A DNA stretch of 64,000 nt. Source: Trochalopteron elliotii (Eukaryota; Chordata; Aves; Passeriformes; Leiothrichidae). Location: the NCBI GenBank assembly GCA_024734555.1, contig JANPWX010000344.1:215933-279932 (forward strand), given 5' to 3'. A model generated the notes under the pieces. The model did not search any database, was not told where the DNA came from, and saw only the letters and a list, made by a program, of their open reading frames with translations. The translations under genes were made by a program, and so were the position numbers. Shown here in pieces: positions 35,442 to 47,400 of the stretch (positions are counted from its first letter, which is position 1; every line of letters begins with the position of its first letter).

Positions 35442-38400
35442 CTGCCGAGCGCAGAACCCCAAATGCTGTCACCTGTGCACCCACAGCCCCGCCGGGCCCC
35501 GCCAGATCCCACCACCAGCACCTCAGCCGCAACCCCCCACCACTCCCCCCAGGCACCGCACCCTGCCCCCAAAACACCTCCTCCCATCCGAACAGCCCCT
35601 CCCATCCCAAACTGGCCCCGGGAACCCATATCAGCTCCTCCCTTCAAAACTGCTAGCCCCCAACCCATCTCCTTCTCCTCCTCATCCCACCCCCACCCTC
35701 AGAGCCGGGCTGGGTGACACCGAGGGCATTTGGGTCTCCCCAGGAAATTTGGGGTTGCTCATGCTGGTAGAGGGCAGTTTAGCATCCAGCTTCCCCCACC
35801 CTCCCCTGCCAGTTTTTCACCCTGGATTTTAACAAGGCAATAATAGAAGGGGCACTCCGACATTTCAAGGCTGCTCCTGGTCTCCCAGTCCAGCATTCCC
35901 AGCCCCATAAACGCCGTGCCCTGCTCCTGAAAGGTGCCACGAGTGGGACACGGCAGCCACCCCACCTACCCGTGTCCCTGGGCAGCGGGAAGAGCAGGTC
36001 AAAGCCGTCGGGCAGCTCGATGGCCGTGAGGAAGCGCACATGGCCGGTGTGGCCCTGGGACAGCCCCACCAGCGTGGGCGCGGCCTTGGCCGACACCGAC
36101 AGCGTCAGCACCACGCCGGCGCTGGTCCCGATCCACAGCAGGTCCTTGCACACCAGCAGCGCCGTGATCCGCAGGCAGGCGGCCTTGTGCTGCCGGATGA
36201 TGGCATCCGAGCCTGCCGAGCATCCCGGCCGTCAGCGCCTCATCCTGCCCCACATCCCCCGCAGGGATCCATCCCCAGGGGCATCTGCGGCACTTGGGAC
36301 ATGGGGGTGGGACCTCACAACCCTCCCTGGCTGGTGGCATCACATTGGGTTGATAGGACAAGGGACAATGGATTCCTGCTGCAACAGGGCAGGGTTAGAT
36401 GGGATATTGGGCAGGAATTGTTCCCTGGGAGGGTGGGGAGGCCCTGGCACAGGGTGCCCAGAGAAGCTGTGGCTGCCCCTGGATCCCTGGCAGTGCCCAA
36501 GGCCAGGCTGGACATTGGGGCTTGGAGCAGCATGGGATAGTGGAAGGTGTCCCTGCCCATGGCAGAGGGCTGGAATGAAGTGATCTTTAAGGTCCCTTCC
36601 AACTGAAATCATTCTGAGATTCTATGACTCTGTGATTATGGGATTACCGCCCCCTTCCAACACGGGATTATCCACTTCCCTGGAGGCTGCCCTATTTCCA
36701 TGTGGGATCACACAGCTGCCTAGCACGAGCGTAAGGACTCGCACTTCCTCCCTCAAACTCAGGATCCTAAACTTCCCAGCACCGGATGCTTCAAGGGCAT
36801 TTCCCAGGGGCACCGGCACCCCCTTGGAGACGCGTCACTTACCGGCGAGCATCTTGTGCACCGGCGGGGTGATGTCTGCCTCTGCCAGCTGCTCGTAGGT
36901 AGTGGCGTGGTACAGCCGGACCTGGGCGCTGCCCTGCAGCGCCACCCACACGCCGCTGCCCGCGCTCACCATGCAGGTGACGCTGCGCCCGCCGTCCTGC
37001 CCCACCTGGAGCGTGTGCTGCGGGGGACAGAGCCGCGGTGATGCCACCGCCGCCTCTCGCACCGCGCCCCCCCGCCGCCGCCCGCGATACCTCCTGTGCC
37101 AGCGTGCTGGTGTTGAGGACGATGACTCGGTTCTGGCAGCCGCACCACAGCTTCCCCGCCACCGCCACCATCTTGGTGATGGGGCTCCCCGGCGAGCCCA
37201 GGGACACGGACTTGGAGTTTTGGGGGTCCCAGAAACGGCCTGAGATGGTGGGGAGAGTGGGGTGGATAGTTAAAGTGTTCCCCCAAAAAAAGGCTAGCTC
37301 GATATGGACAATGGCTGGGGGTGGTGGCTGAAGACAACTTTCTCCAGGTCACCCCTCAGAGGGGACATAAACTGATGCCACCATGGGGTTCCACAGCAGG
37401 CAGGGACCAGGAGAAGGATGCCCACCTCCACCTGCCTCTGAGTGTGGTGTCTCCAGCATCCCTCCAGGGATGTCCCTTTCTGTGGAAGTAGGGAAGCCAC
37501 CCTGAGCATCCTTCCCCAGGGGCTGCACAAGCCACCCCCCGACAACCACCACTTTGGGGTTGCATTTTTGATGTCTCAAATCCAACCTCACCTGCTTCCC
37601 GCTGGTACACGACGAGCTCCCCGTTGGCCAGTGACACAAAGACCTGGTTATCCAGGTACCTGCGGGGGCGAACCACCTTTGACATCCAGCTGCAGAACCT
37701 GGCTCAGCCACCCCAAAACCCCCTCCTCTGACCCCACCCAGAGCTGAAAATCCCCCTTCCCCACATACAGGATGCACATGACTGCAGCAGCATGTTGCAT
37801 CTTCATGCTGTTCTTCCTGTTCCGGATGTTGTCCGAGGACTGGTACACGTGGATGCTGCAGGAGGAGAGCAAAGCTTGAGGTTGCCCCAGGAGGAAGAGC
37901 CTTCCCGTGTAGGAATTTCCACCCCAGGGACATACCAGCCATCCTCGGTGCCCAGCCACATGGAGCTCTGGTGGGCCTCGGGGTCAAGGCTGAGGAGGTC
38001 CTCGAGGCTGCCGCGGGTGAAGGAGCCGCGGCTGGAGCGGCGCAGGGCGCGCCCGTCCGTGGGGCTCTCGCCGTGCCGGCTCTGCCCGTAGGTGCCCGTG
38101 ATGGGCATGAAGCCAGGCTCCTGCTCCTCCTCCGAGCTCGTCGTCTCCACTGCTGCCTCCTTGCAGCTCGGGATTTCTTCATCTGTGCAGGAGGAGGAGG
38201 AGCAGGAGAAGGAAGGAATGGGTTAGACCACGATCATCCAACACCCTCCAAAGTCATGGCGAAGAGACTGTGGCTGTGGAAGAGACCCAGGGGATGGCAC
38301 AGGGATGCTGAGCCCCAAAACCCATGAGGTTTCACCCAAACCTCCCCCCACCCTCTCAGTACCACACTGTTGGGATGACGCCTCTCAACATCTCTTTTCC

Positions 38401-41400
38401 CAGGCTCCAAAAGCCTCCACCCAAGGCAGATTCCCCCAAGGAATACAAGGCAGAGAGGCAAAAAAAATGGAGCTGCCCATAATTTTGGGGCTAAAAAGTG
38501 TATTTCTCCCCAAGCAGGGGCTGGGGAGGACTCACTGCCGAAGCTGGAGGAGATGGTGGAGTGGCTGGCTTGGCTCTGCAGCGTCCCGGAGGGACTGGGC
38601 GAGGACTCGTCATCCGTGTCATCGCTGTCAAAGGGCACCAGCTCCCTGTTGCCGCCGTCCACGGGCTCCGAGAGCTCCAGCGACGAGCCCGAGATGGAGA
38701 TGTGCAGGCACGGCTGCGGCCCCGCGTCCTCCGGCTGCGCCACGCCCAGCTCCGCCGAGGGGCTGCCCAGCGGCTCCGTGCGCTCCCTGCCGCCGCCGGG
38801 GAAGGAGGGAGGGAAGGAGGGAGGGAGGAGGGAGGGGAGAGAAGCAGCTCCAGCATCGCCCTGCGCCCGCCGGCTCCGCGGGGCCGGGGAATGTCCTACC
38901 TATAGGCGCGCTTGAGGCCGGGCACGGAGGCGATGCAGAGGATCCTGGCAGAGCAGACGGCGATGCAGGCCTCCACCGTGGGCTCCTTGCGGATGCTCAG
39001 CAGGCAGACCTGCCCCACGTAGCCGTCACTGTTGCAAACCCAAACCTCGTGCGAGCTCTCTGGGCTGCTGTGGCTGGGAGAAGCGCAGGAGAACTGCGAG
39101 GGAGCAGGAGATTGGGTTATGATGCAGGAGCTGTTGGCATCTGGTAACAAGACCACTGGGATGGAGAGGAGCTGTGGGATGCTTGAACCCAGATTTTGAG
39201 TACCTGCATCCCACTCCGGGTCTTCATGATGGGGATGGCTTTGAGGAACTCCGGGTCCAGGCAGTTTTTGCTGGAAGCTGGGAAAATCAGGTTGGGAGAT
39301 CAAGAAGTGATGGAGGAAGGAAAGGGGTCTACCCAACGGGGTGAGGGGATGCCAGGCCCACCACTACATCCACTTCCCCCTCCCTGCTGTTACCCAGCTT
39401 TTTCTTGGCGTCCTCAAAGGCTTGCTCGAAGCCGAGCCGGGCGTCAGGGTTGGGGAACTCAAAGATGAAGGACTCGGTGCCATCAACTTTGGTGGTGCTG
39501 AGCTCCACCTTGTTGGGGGGGAAGGCCATGCTGAAGGACAGGGATTGCTTCTCCGACAGCTCCCGGTGGATGGCGGCCATCAGGTCCTTGATCACGTCAT
39601 CCAGGCCCTTGGGACGGGGACAACACTTGAGCTCTCAGGGACAGCCCACCACAAGCCACGTGCTTGATAACCCCGTCCCTCCCCTGGCATGCTTCAGAGG
39701 CTGCCCCAACCTCTTTCGTGGCTTTTGGGCTGGATGCTTATGGCCACCAGCCCTTCCACAGGTTCTCCCCTCTCACTGAGGACATTCTGTGTGGTCCCAC
39801 TGGGAATGTATCCAACCAGGGGACAGCTCCAGGGCCGCCATTCCCATACCTGGTGGGGGAAGCTGAGGGTCTCTGACAGCTTGCTGACTTGCCCCAGCGT
39901 GTTGAGGTCTTCATCCAGGCGGCTGATGCTTTTCTGGATGCTCTCCCTGTTGGTGGCTTGCGAGGCACCTGTGTGGGGACACAGCATTAACCCCTCCCTC
40001 CCTGGCACTACCAGCCAGGGGGAGCGATGGGTTTTGGGGTGACATGGGACACTCCAGCAAGCAGTGACAGACCTTTGACGATGTCCACATCCTCCAGGGG
40101 CAGCTTCCAGAGCAGTTTGTACTTGCTGGCGGTGTCGATCACGCTGGCCGCTGTGTACCTGGGAGGTTGGCAGGGATGGCTGAGCTGCACCCACAGCCAC
40201 AGCCCCCAAAGCCAGGCCAGCTGGCAGGGACACCCAGGGCATGTCCCCAGGCCTGGTGGTACTCACAGGCTCATGGAGCTGCGGCGGAGCGAGCCCGACT
40301 TGCGTTTGAGCGTGGTGCACACCAGCAGGTCCGAGAAGAGGAAGAAGGAGCGGTCCTTCTTCCCACCCACTGCCTTCTGTGGAGCAGTGGGAGAGATCAG
40401 GGGGTTAATGACCATCCCTCCTCTGTGCCAGTGCTGGGAGAGGGCCCTGCCTCAGTTTCCCCAGTTTCTCAGTTTCTGCCTTGCCCTTCCATCTGTCTGT
40501 TCCATCCATCCATCCATTCATCTGTAGCCTCCCATGGGCACACAGGAGCCCCATGACCCTCAATCACAGCCTCCCCCTGCCCCACCCAGCGTGTGGCCCC
40601 ATGGCCCCTGCTCTTACCACTTCCACGACCATCTCCTGGCGCAGGAACCTGCGGAGCGGAGCCTGGAGCTGTGGGGACAAGGAGACCCGTGGGTGGGAAG
40701 CCATGGAGGGGAGCTCTGTGGCCTTCATCCCTGCACCTGCATCCCCCAGCTCAGAACTGGGACCCCAGTCCCTTCCCAAACCCCCCAGGAGCCCACCTAG
40801 GCCAAATGATAATGGAGGAAAGCTGGACCTGGAGGAGAAAACAACTGCTCCAGCCTGGGGTGACCCAGAAAGAGCAGAAATTTTGTGGAGAAGGAAAGAG
40901 CTACCCCCACTTAAGGCCCCCCACACGTACGTCCTCCATCCCTTCGATGTGGGACTCGATCTCCTGCACGATCCGGGCGTTCCTCTCCACCTCCTCCGCG
41001 CTCTTCATGCCCTTGTTGATCCTCTCGGCCACCTGCTTGATGTTGCGCTGGGCGTCGATGAGGAAGGGGTGGTCGGGGTGGTCCTCTGGCGTGTGCTTCA
41101 GCAGGTCCTGCCATGGGGACAGAGCTGGGCTGTCACCTCTGCCAGCCCCTGGACATTGGCAATGTCATTGCCCTAGCCCCTCCCAGGCTGCTCTGGCTGC
41201 TGGGGATGGATCCAGCCCCAAGGAGGGGTGGACACGTCCAGCAGAAAGGCTGAGGGTAAGGGGACTGCAGCGGGGTGACTGTCCTCAGAGTGACCATCTC
41301 CAGGAGGGCAGAGCCATGTGCACACCTGGGGACACCAACTTTGTGACAAGGGGTGGGAAAAGGGGTCAGGAGACACCTGAGAGCCCTGAGAGCTGCATGC

Positions 41401-44400
41401 AGGCTAGAAGGAGCCGTGGCCTCCTCCTCTGCTAGTGTGACACTGCCACCCCTGTGTCACCCACCTTCACCAGCAGCTCGTATCGCGGGATCCTCTGCAC
41501 CGGCTTGATCATCAGGTCGGACAGGGCCTGCTTCTCCTTGTTCTCCCGCATGCTTTGCTGCAAGACACCCATGAGGGACAAGGATGGGCCCCTTGGTGGG
41601 ACACAGCAGCGACACAGCAGGGGCACAGCCTCCCACCAACCCAGGAGCACCCATTTTGGTTTGGGGTCACTTCCTTCCACACCATCAGGAGTGATTCTGG
41701 TTCATCCCAACTGAACCTCTTTGCAACAAAACCAAGAAGGTGGGGGGAAAATTCCCAGTCTGGCAATAAATTTACTCCCATTAACTCCCATCCTGCCTAG
41801 ATCATGGCCAGGATCTACAGAGACAGGAACCCAGGACCCACCTCCAGGAACTTCATGAAAGCCGGTCGGGCTTCCTTGGCGATCCTGACGGCATCCTTGG
41901 CGTTGAGGAAGTTATCAATGTAGGCAGAATAGATGTTCACCAGCACATCCTTGGAGAACTGGGAGGGAAAAACAGGGCTAGATCCAGCATGGATCATGGG
42001 CATACTGGGAGAGCCTGGAAGAAGCTGCCCCAAGGGTTAACTGTGGCTCTGGGCTGGCTCAGGGAGGGCTCACCCGCTGTCCGCCCACCTCGATTTTTCA
42101 GCCCTGACGTTTGTGCTCCAGAGGCAGAAACGCTGCAGAGCCAGCTGGGAGCAGCAGCTCCCACCCTTATGCTAAGCAGACAGCAGGCCTGGAGATCGTC
42201 TCCTGTTCTCCATCCCAGGCCTGCTTGGCCCATCCTTTCATCATTCCCCTGCCTCCTGCTCCAAAACCTCTGCTCTGGGGCCGTGCCCAGGAGCGGGCAC
42301 ACCCGCATTCCTGGGGGGAATCACCCCGCCAGGACCTACCGACTGCACCAGGAGGTCGCCCACTTTCTGCTTCTCGTGCCAGTTCTGCACACAGTCGTGG
42401 ATCTGCTCCAGGAACTGCTCGTGGTGCTCCAGCAGCTCAGGGATCTGGTCGAAGATCTCATCCACCAGTGAAGGGTCGCACAGCAGGGAGTTCTCCGGCT
42501 GCTTCAGTGGTTTCATGTATCCCTGCAGGGAAGCAGAGGCACCGGGATCCATGGAGGTTTCCTCTTCCCCCCCAGCCAGCTTAGAGCTCTCAGCCCATGT
42601 AAATATGGGATGGATGGCATCCCGCAGCAGGGGGTTCCTCCACGGACGTTGGGCTGTGGGACCCATCAGCAGGACCAGAGAGGTTTTGCAAGCCAGCCTC
42701 CCTGGGTCCCATTCCACCTAGTGAATCCCCACAGCCACATGGGGAGGAGGACAGGCCTGCACAAGGAACCTGCATAGCACAGCATCCTCTGTCCCAGGGC
42801 CTTAAGAGGCATCTTTGCTGTCATGAGCCTTCATCACCTCCATCTGCCTGACCTAGCTTCGAAATCACAGCAACCTGACCCCAGGATCCAAATGCCAGTG
42901 TGTTCCTGGTGGAATTTAGGGTGTTTAGAACCAGAAGGGACTGGACCAGCAGGATGCATCCACTGGATCACGCCCTGGAGCACAACACAATGGCCAACGA
43001 GCAATACTCAGGGCCAACAGGTCCTCAGCAAGGCTGGGTGGGTGGCTCTGCTGTGAAACCCCTGCCTTCCCTCCAGAGCTGCAGAGCAGAGCAGTGCCCC
43101 TGGAATGGTAGAGATGGATTTGCAGGGGATGCAGCAGGATGTGGAAGGTCCTCTCAAACTCCTTTCCACCCCCTCAGTCTGACCAATACAGAGTGCTGCT
43201 GGCTCTCAGGATGTGTGGAGGACCACACAGCTGAGCACTGAGGACAGGACCCATCTCTGGTGGCTTCAGACATCTCCAGCCAAACTGGTCAAGGAGGCAG
43301 ATTCCCCAGGGATCACATTCCTTAAGCTGATGCCAGATGTCTCATGGAGACCCATGTTAGAAGGACCAAATCCATCCTGAGGCTCCTAATCCCCTTCACC
43401 TGCTCTAGTGTGTCCAGCACCTCCAGCAGGAGCAGGGATGGACTGTGCCATGCATCCCGTGCTTCCCACATGGGGGAGAAGAGCACGAAGACAGCCCTTG
43501 CTGCAGAACACAGGGACAACAGGCAGGGCTTGCCCATCTGGCTTGGCTGGAATGATGCTCCAAGGTGGTCCTTTTGTCCCATGCTATGTGCCACCAAGCC
43601 ATGCCAAGGATCTGAGCACCTCATCCCAGCTGAGACAGGGAACTGGGGACACCTGGAGCCCTGCAATCCCTGCCAGAAAGCATGTCCCCCTCAGTGGCAC
43701 TGTGTCAGGACAGGGCCCATGGACAAGAGCTCAGGCATTAACACCCCGTGGCTCCCACCTGGTCCCTCTCACCTCAGAGGATGGCACAGACCATGGGACA
43801 GACTCTCTCTGTGCCAAGACCAGCAGGGACACCCCTCAAACCCTGTACACTTCTCCCCCAAATCTCCCCTCTCGCCCCTCTAAGCGCAGGTCTGCAGAGG
43901 CAGCAGCCAGTCCTGCAGCACATCTGTGTCCACCATGGGGGCATCCTTGTAGGGGATTTATAGGAGAAGCCCATGGCAGTGTTGGGATGCGGTGCCCCAT
44001 GCCCCTGTGGACTGTCACAGAGGTCCCACAGGCACTGCTTTTGCAGAGCTCAGAGATTTTGGTGTTTCCCCGGGCAGGGATGTGGTTGGACAGCCCACAC
44101 CTTGGCCAGGTGATGTCTCCAGGGCGTTGACCATCATTAACCTGCTGAAACACCTTCATTAACATCTGAAACGTGGGGTGGACCCTCCGGCCAGGCTGCT
44201 CCAGGGGGGTTGGAACCAGCTCAGCAAAAAACGCCTGAGAAAAACCTTTGGCTCAGGTCTGCAGGTGATGGTCCGAGCAGGGAACAGGAGCACGAGGGAA
44301 CGGGGGATTTCAGGGGTCCCCCACCATGGCAGGGCCATCAGGAGATGGGGTGCAACACGAGGAAGAGCTTTTGGAAGGCAAGCACGGCAAGAGCCTTGGG

Positions 44401-47400
44401 GACATGATACCTGCCAGGTGACAACACCCTGGGAATGTCACAGGCTCGCTCTGGGGATGGAGGTAACTCCCACACCCCGCTCTTGACACTGCTGTCACAG
44501 TGCTCCCACTCCTGCTCCTGCTGTCCCCAACATCCCCCCATCACCCCAATCCACCCCGGTGCCACACAGGTCCTGGCACAACACCCACAGCCAGGACCCG
44601 GCTTGGGGTGACCACGGTGACCCCATGCCATGGTCTGGGGTGTCACACCCCGGCCGTGCCACCCTACCTGCATCAAGGTGCGCAGGGACTCCACGTAGGA
44701 CTGCTCGGTGTCCAGCAGGGTCATGATGACGTGTTTCCTCATGTCCTGCCCGGGGGGAAAAGACACACGAGCGTTTTGGGGTGACCCGGGGCGGGGGAGC
44801 TGCGTGCCGGGGCTCGGGGCCGGCACCGGAGCTGGCTGGGGAGGCTGAACACCGGAGGAGCCCGGCTGGCGTCCAGCTCCCCTGCGCTGCCTCTCCACCC
44901 CGATGGAGGAATCCGGGAGGATTAGGAAGTACATGACACCGAGCGCACAGACGCCTGGTTTCCTCCGCGGCCGCGTCAGGAGCCCGCCCTGGAGCTCACA
45001 GCCCTACATGGGTCGGTGCCGGAGCCCTCTGGCTCTCCAGCGGCTCCGCTCCGAGCGGACCCGTAGGAATTCGCCTCCCGCCCCGCACCCCGGGCACCCT
45101 GGGGCTGGGCTGTGGCCCCACGGGGGGCGGATTCATGGGGCACGGGGCGGTGGCGGGGCGGGATGAGCCGCCAGCCTTGGGAAGCAGATGGGTCGGGGTC
45201 TCCGTGGCTGTGGGACCCCTCGTGTGTGCACTCCCTGCAGCTCAGACTGGGGGCCCAATGCTCCAGAGCCCAGGGCAGGAGACACTCCAAAAGTTTTGGG
45301 TGTGAGATGTTCCAAAGGCTCTGAGTGCAGGGACACCCCAGAAGTTCTGGGTGTGAAATGCTTCAAGGGTGCTGGCTGTGAGACACCCCAAGAGATTTCA
45401 GTGAGAGATGCCCCAAGAGCCCTGGGCCCCAAAAGTTCTGGATGCAGAAGTGCTCCAGAGGTGCAGTGATACCCTGGAAGTTTTGTGTATGGACACTCCA
45501 GAGATTTTGGGTGCAGAGACACCCCAAAGGTTTTGCATGTGAAGGTGCTCCGAGAGACTCCAGGTGCAGAGATATCCCAAAAGATTTTGGTGCAGAGATG
45601 CTCCAAGTGCCCTGGGTGCACAGATACCCCAAAAGTTTTGCGTGTGTAGAATCTCCAGAGACCCCGGATGTGAGACACCCCAAATGTCCTCAGTCTTGTG
45701 GGATGAGTCCCTGTCCCCTGGACACATGGGGCTGTGTCCTCCCCAGTGGGGACACGAGGACGTGTGAAGCTGCTCTGCAGCCACAAGAAGAAGTTTGACC
45801 ATCCTCACCATGCAGAGAGGCCACCATGCCCCTCGTGGTCCCCAGGGAGCAGTGGAGAGGGATCCTGGCCAGATCCTGCTCAGTGCTCTGGGACAGAGCC
45901 GTGCCTCAGTTTCCCTGCTCCCCACCAGGCTGTTCCCACCAAGCACGGGGGAAATTCTTGTCTAGAGCCAAATGTTGGTGACGGGTCCAAGTCTCTCCAG
46001 GAATCAGGAAACCATGGTGACATTGGAGTCCTCGGGGACACTAGCTGAGCCCTCCCCACTTGGTTAGAAGGCTTATGAACACTCTCACTGCCGGATTAAT
46101 TTGTTGTAATTATGGAGGGACGGGCACTCACTCACTGGAGGACAGAGCTTAGGGGAATCTGATGCCCCAAAGTGCCTCAGTTTCCCCAACCCTCACCCAG
46201 CCTGTAGTTCCCTGCTGCTCCTGTTTTTTCCTGGAGCTGTCCCAGCTGAGGACAGAAGCAAAGGGTCAGACCCAGGAGCTGAACAGGCTCAGCACCACAT
46301 GCTGCACCAGCAGTGGGGGATTTGCAGCAGTGGGGAGGTGCAGGATGAGGCCCAGATGTTGGCAAGGGGATTTTTTTCACTGTTACAGCATCAGTATTAC
46401 CCCGACAGGGGCAAATTCCCACTGGGATGAGCAGGAGCTGGGGTAAAGCATCATCCCAGCAGGGCAAAGGCAGGTTGTGCCCCACTGCATTCCCCAGCAA
46501 AGCCCCTCCGCTGGGGGGCTGGTGATGCCTCAGGCTCCATCTGCTCTCCCTGGGGACGCCCCCGCCTCACCCTGGCCTCATCCTGCGTCCCCCGGGCTGC
46601 TCAGCACCCTGGGGATCAGCCCCTGCCACCATGGGAATCGGGGTATTTCCCACCCGCCGCCGCCTCCGCGGTGTAAATCAGCACGGGGGGGGGGGGGCGG
46701 TGGCAGCGACGGCCCCTGCCCCCCCATCTCACCCTCTCCGGGTGGGAGCATCCCCCCTCCCCGCAATCCAGAGAATCCCGGGGGTGTCGAGCCGAGGATG
46801 AGGATGGAGGCACCGTTGCCACGGCAATCGCGGCGCAGACCCCACAGGTGCCGGCTTCTGCACACGTGTCCAAACATGACGCATCCCCGCACCCCCATCT
46901 CACCCCCGCATCCCACCGGGCCCCCTCCCCCGGTCCCCGCTCCGTCCCCGGGACCCCTTTAGCCATCACCTCGTTCCCAGCGCGGCCGGCGCAGCCCTTC
47001 TCCGGCAGCTCCTCGGCCGCCCCGCTGAGCCCGGAGGTGGCGAAGGCCGCGTCGATGCCGTCCCCGATGTCTCGCATGTCCTCCAGCGCGATGGTGAACT
47101 GCGCCAGAGTCCTCACCATCTGCAGCATGCGGGTCCCGGGGGTCGGTCCGTCCCACGCGGCCCAAGGAATCGCGCAGAAATCCCCTCTCTATCTCTCCGT
47201 CTCTATCCCCCAGGTGTCCGCCCCAGCCGGAACGCTGCGCCGGGATGCGGCGGGGAGGGGAATAAAAGCGAGGCGCTATTTATATCGCCGGGGTTCGGTG
47301 TGGATGTGCAACTACGGGGATGTATAAAAAGCGCTCCCGCAGAGCGGCTGTGCGGGGTGCGAGGCTGCGCCTGCGTCCGCGGCCACGGAGGGGTCCCCGG

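Noticed and set aside
34727..35668. 313-codon minus-strand frame overlapping the ARHGEF17 end
   Set aside because: It is in a different frame from the conserved terminal exon and owes its openness to high GC content.
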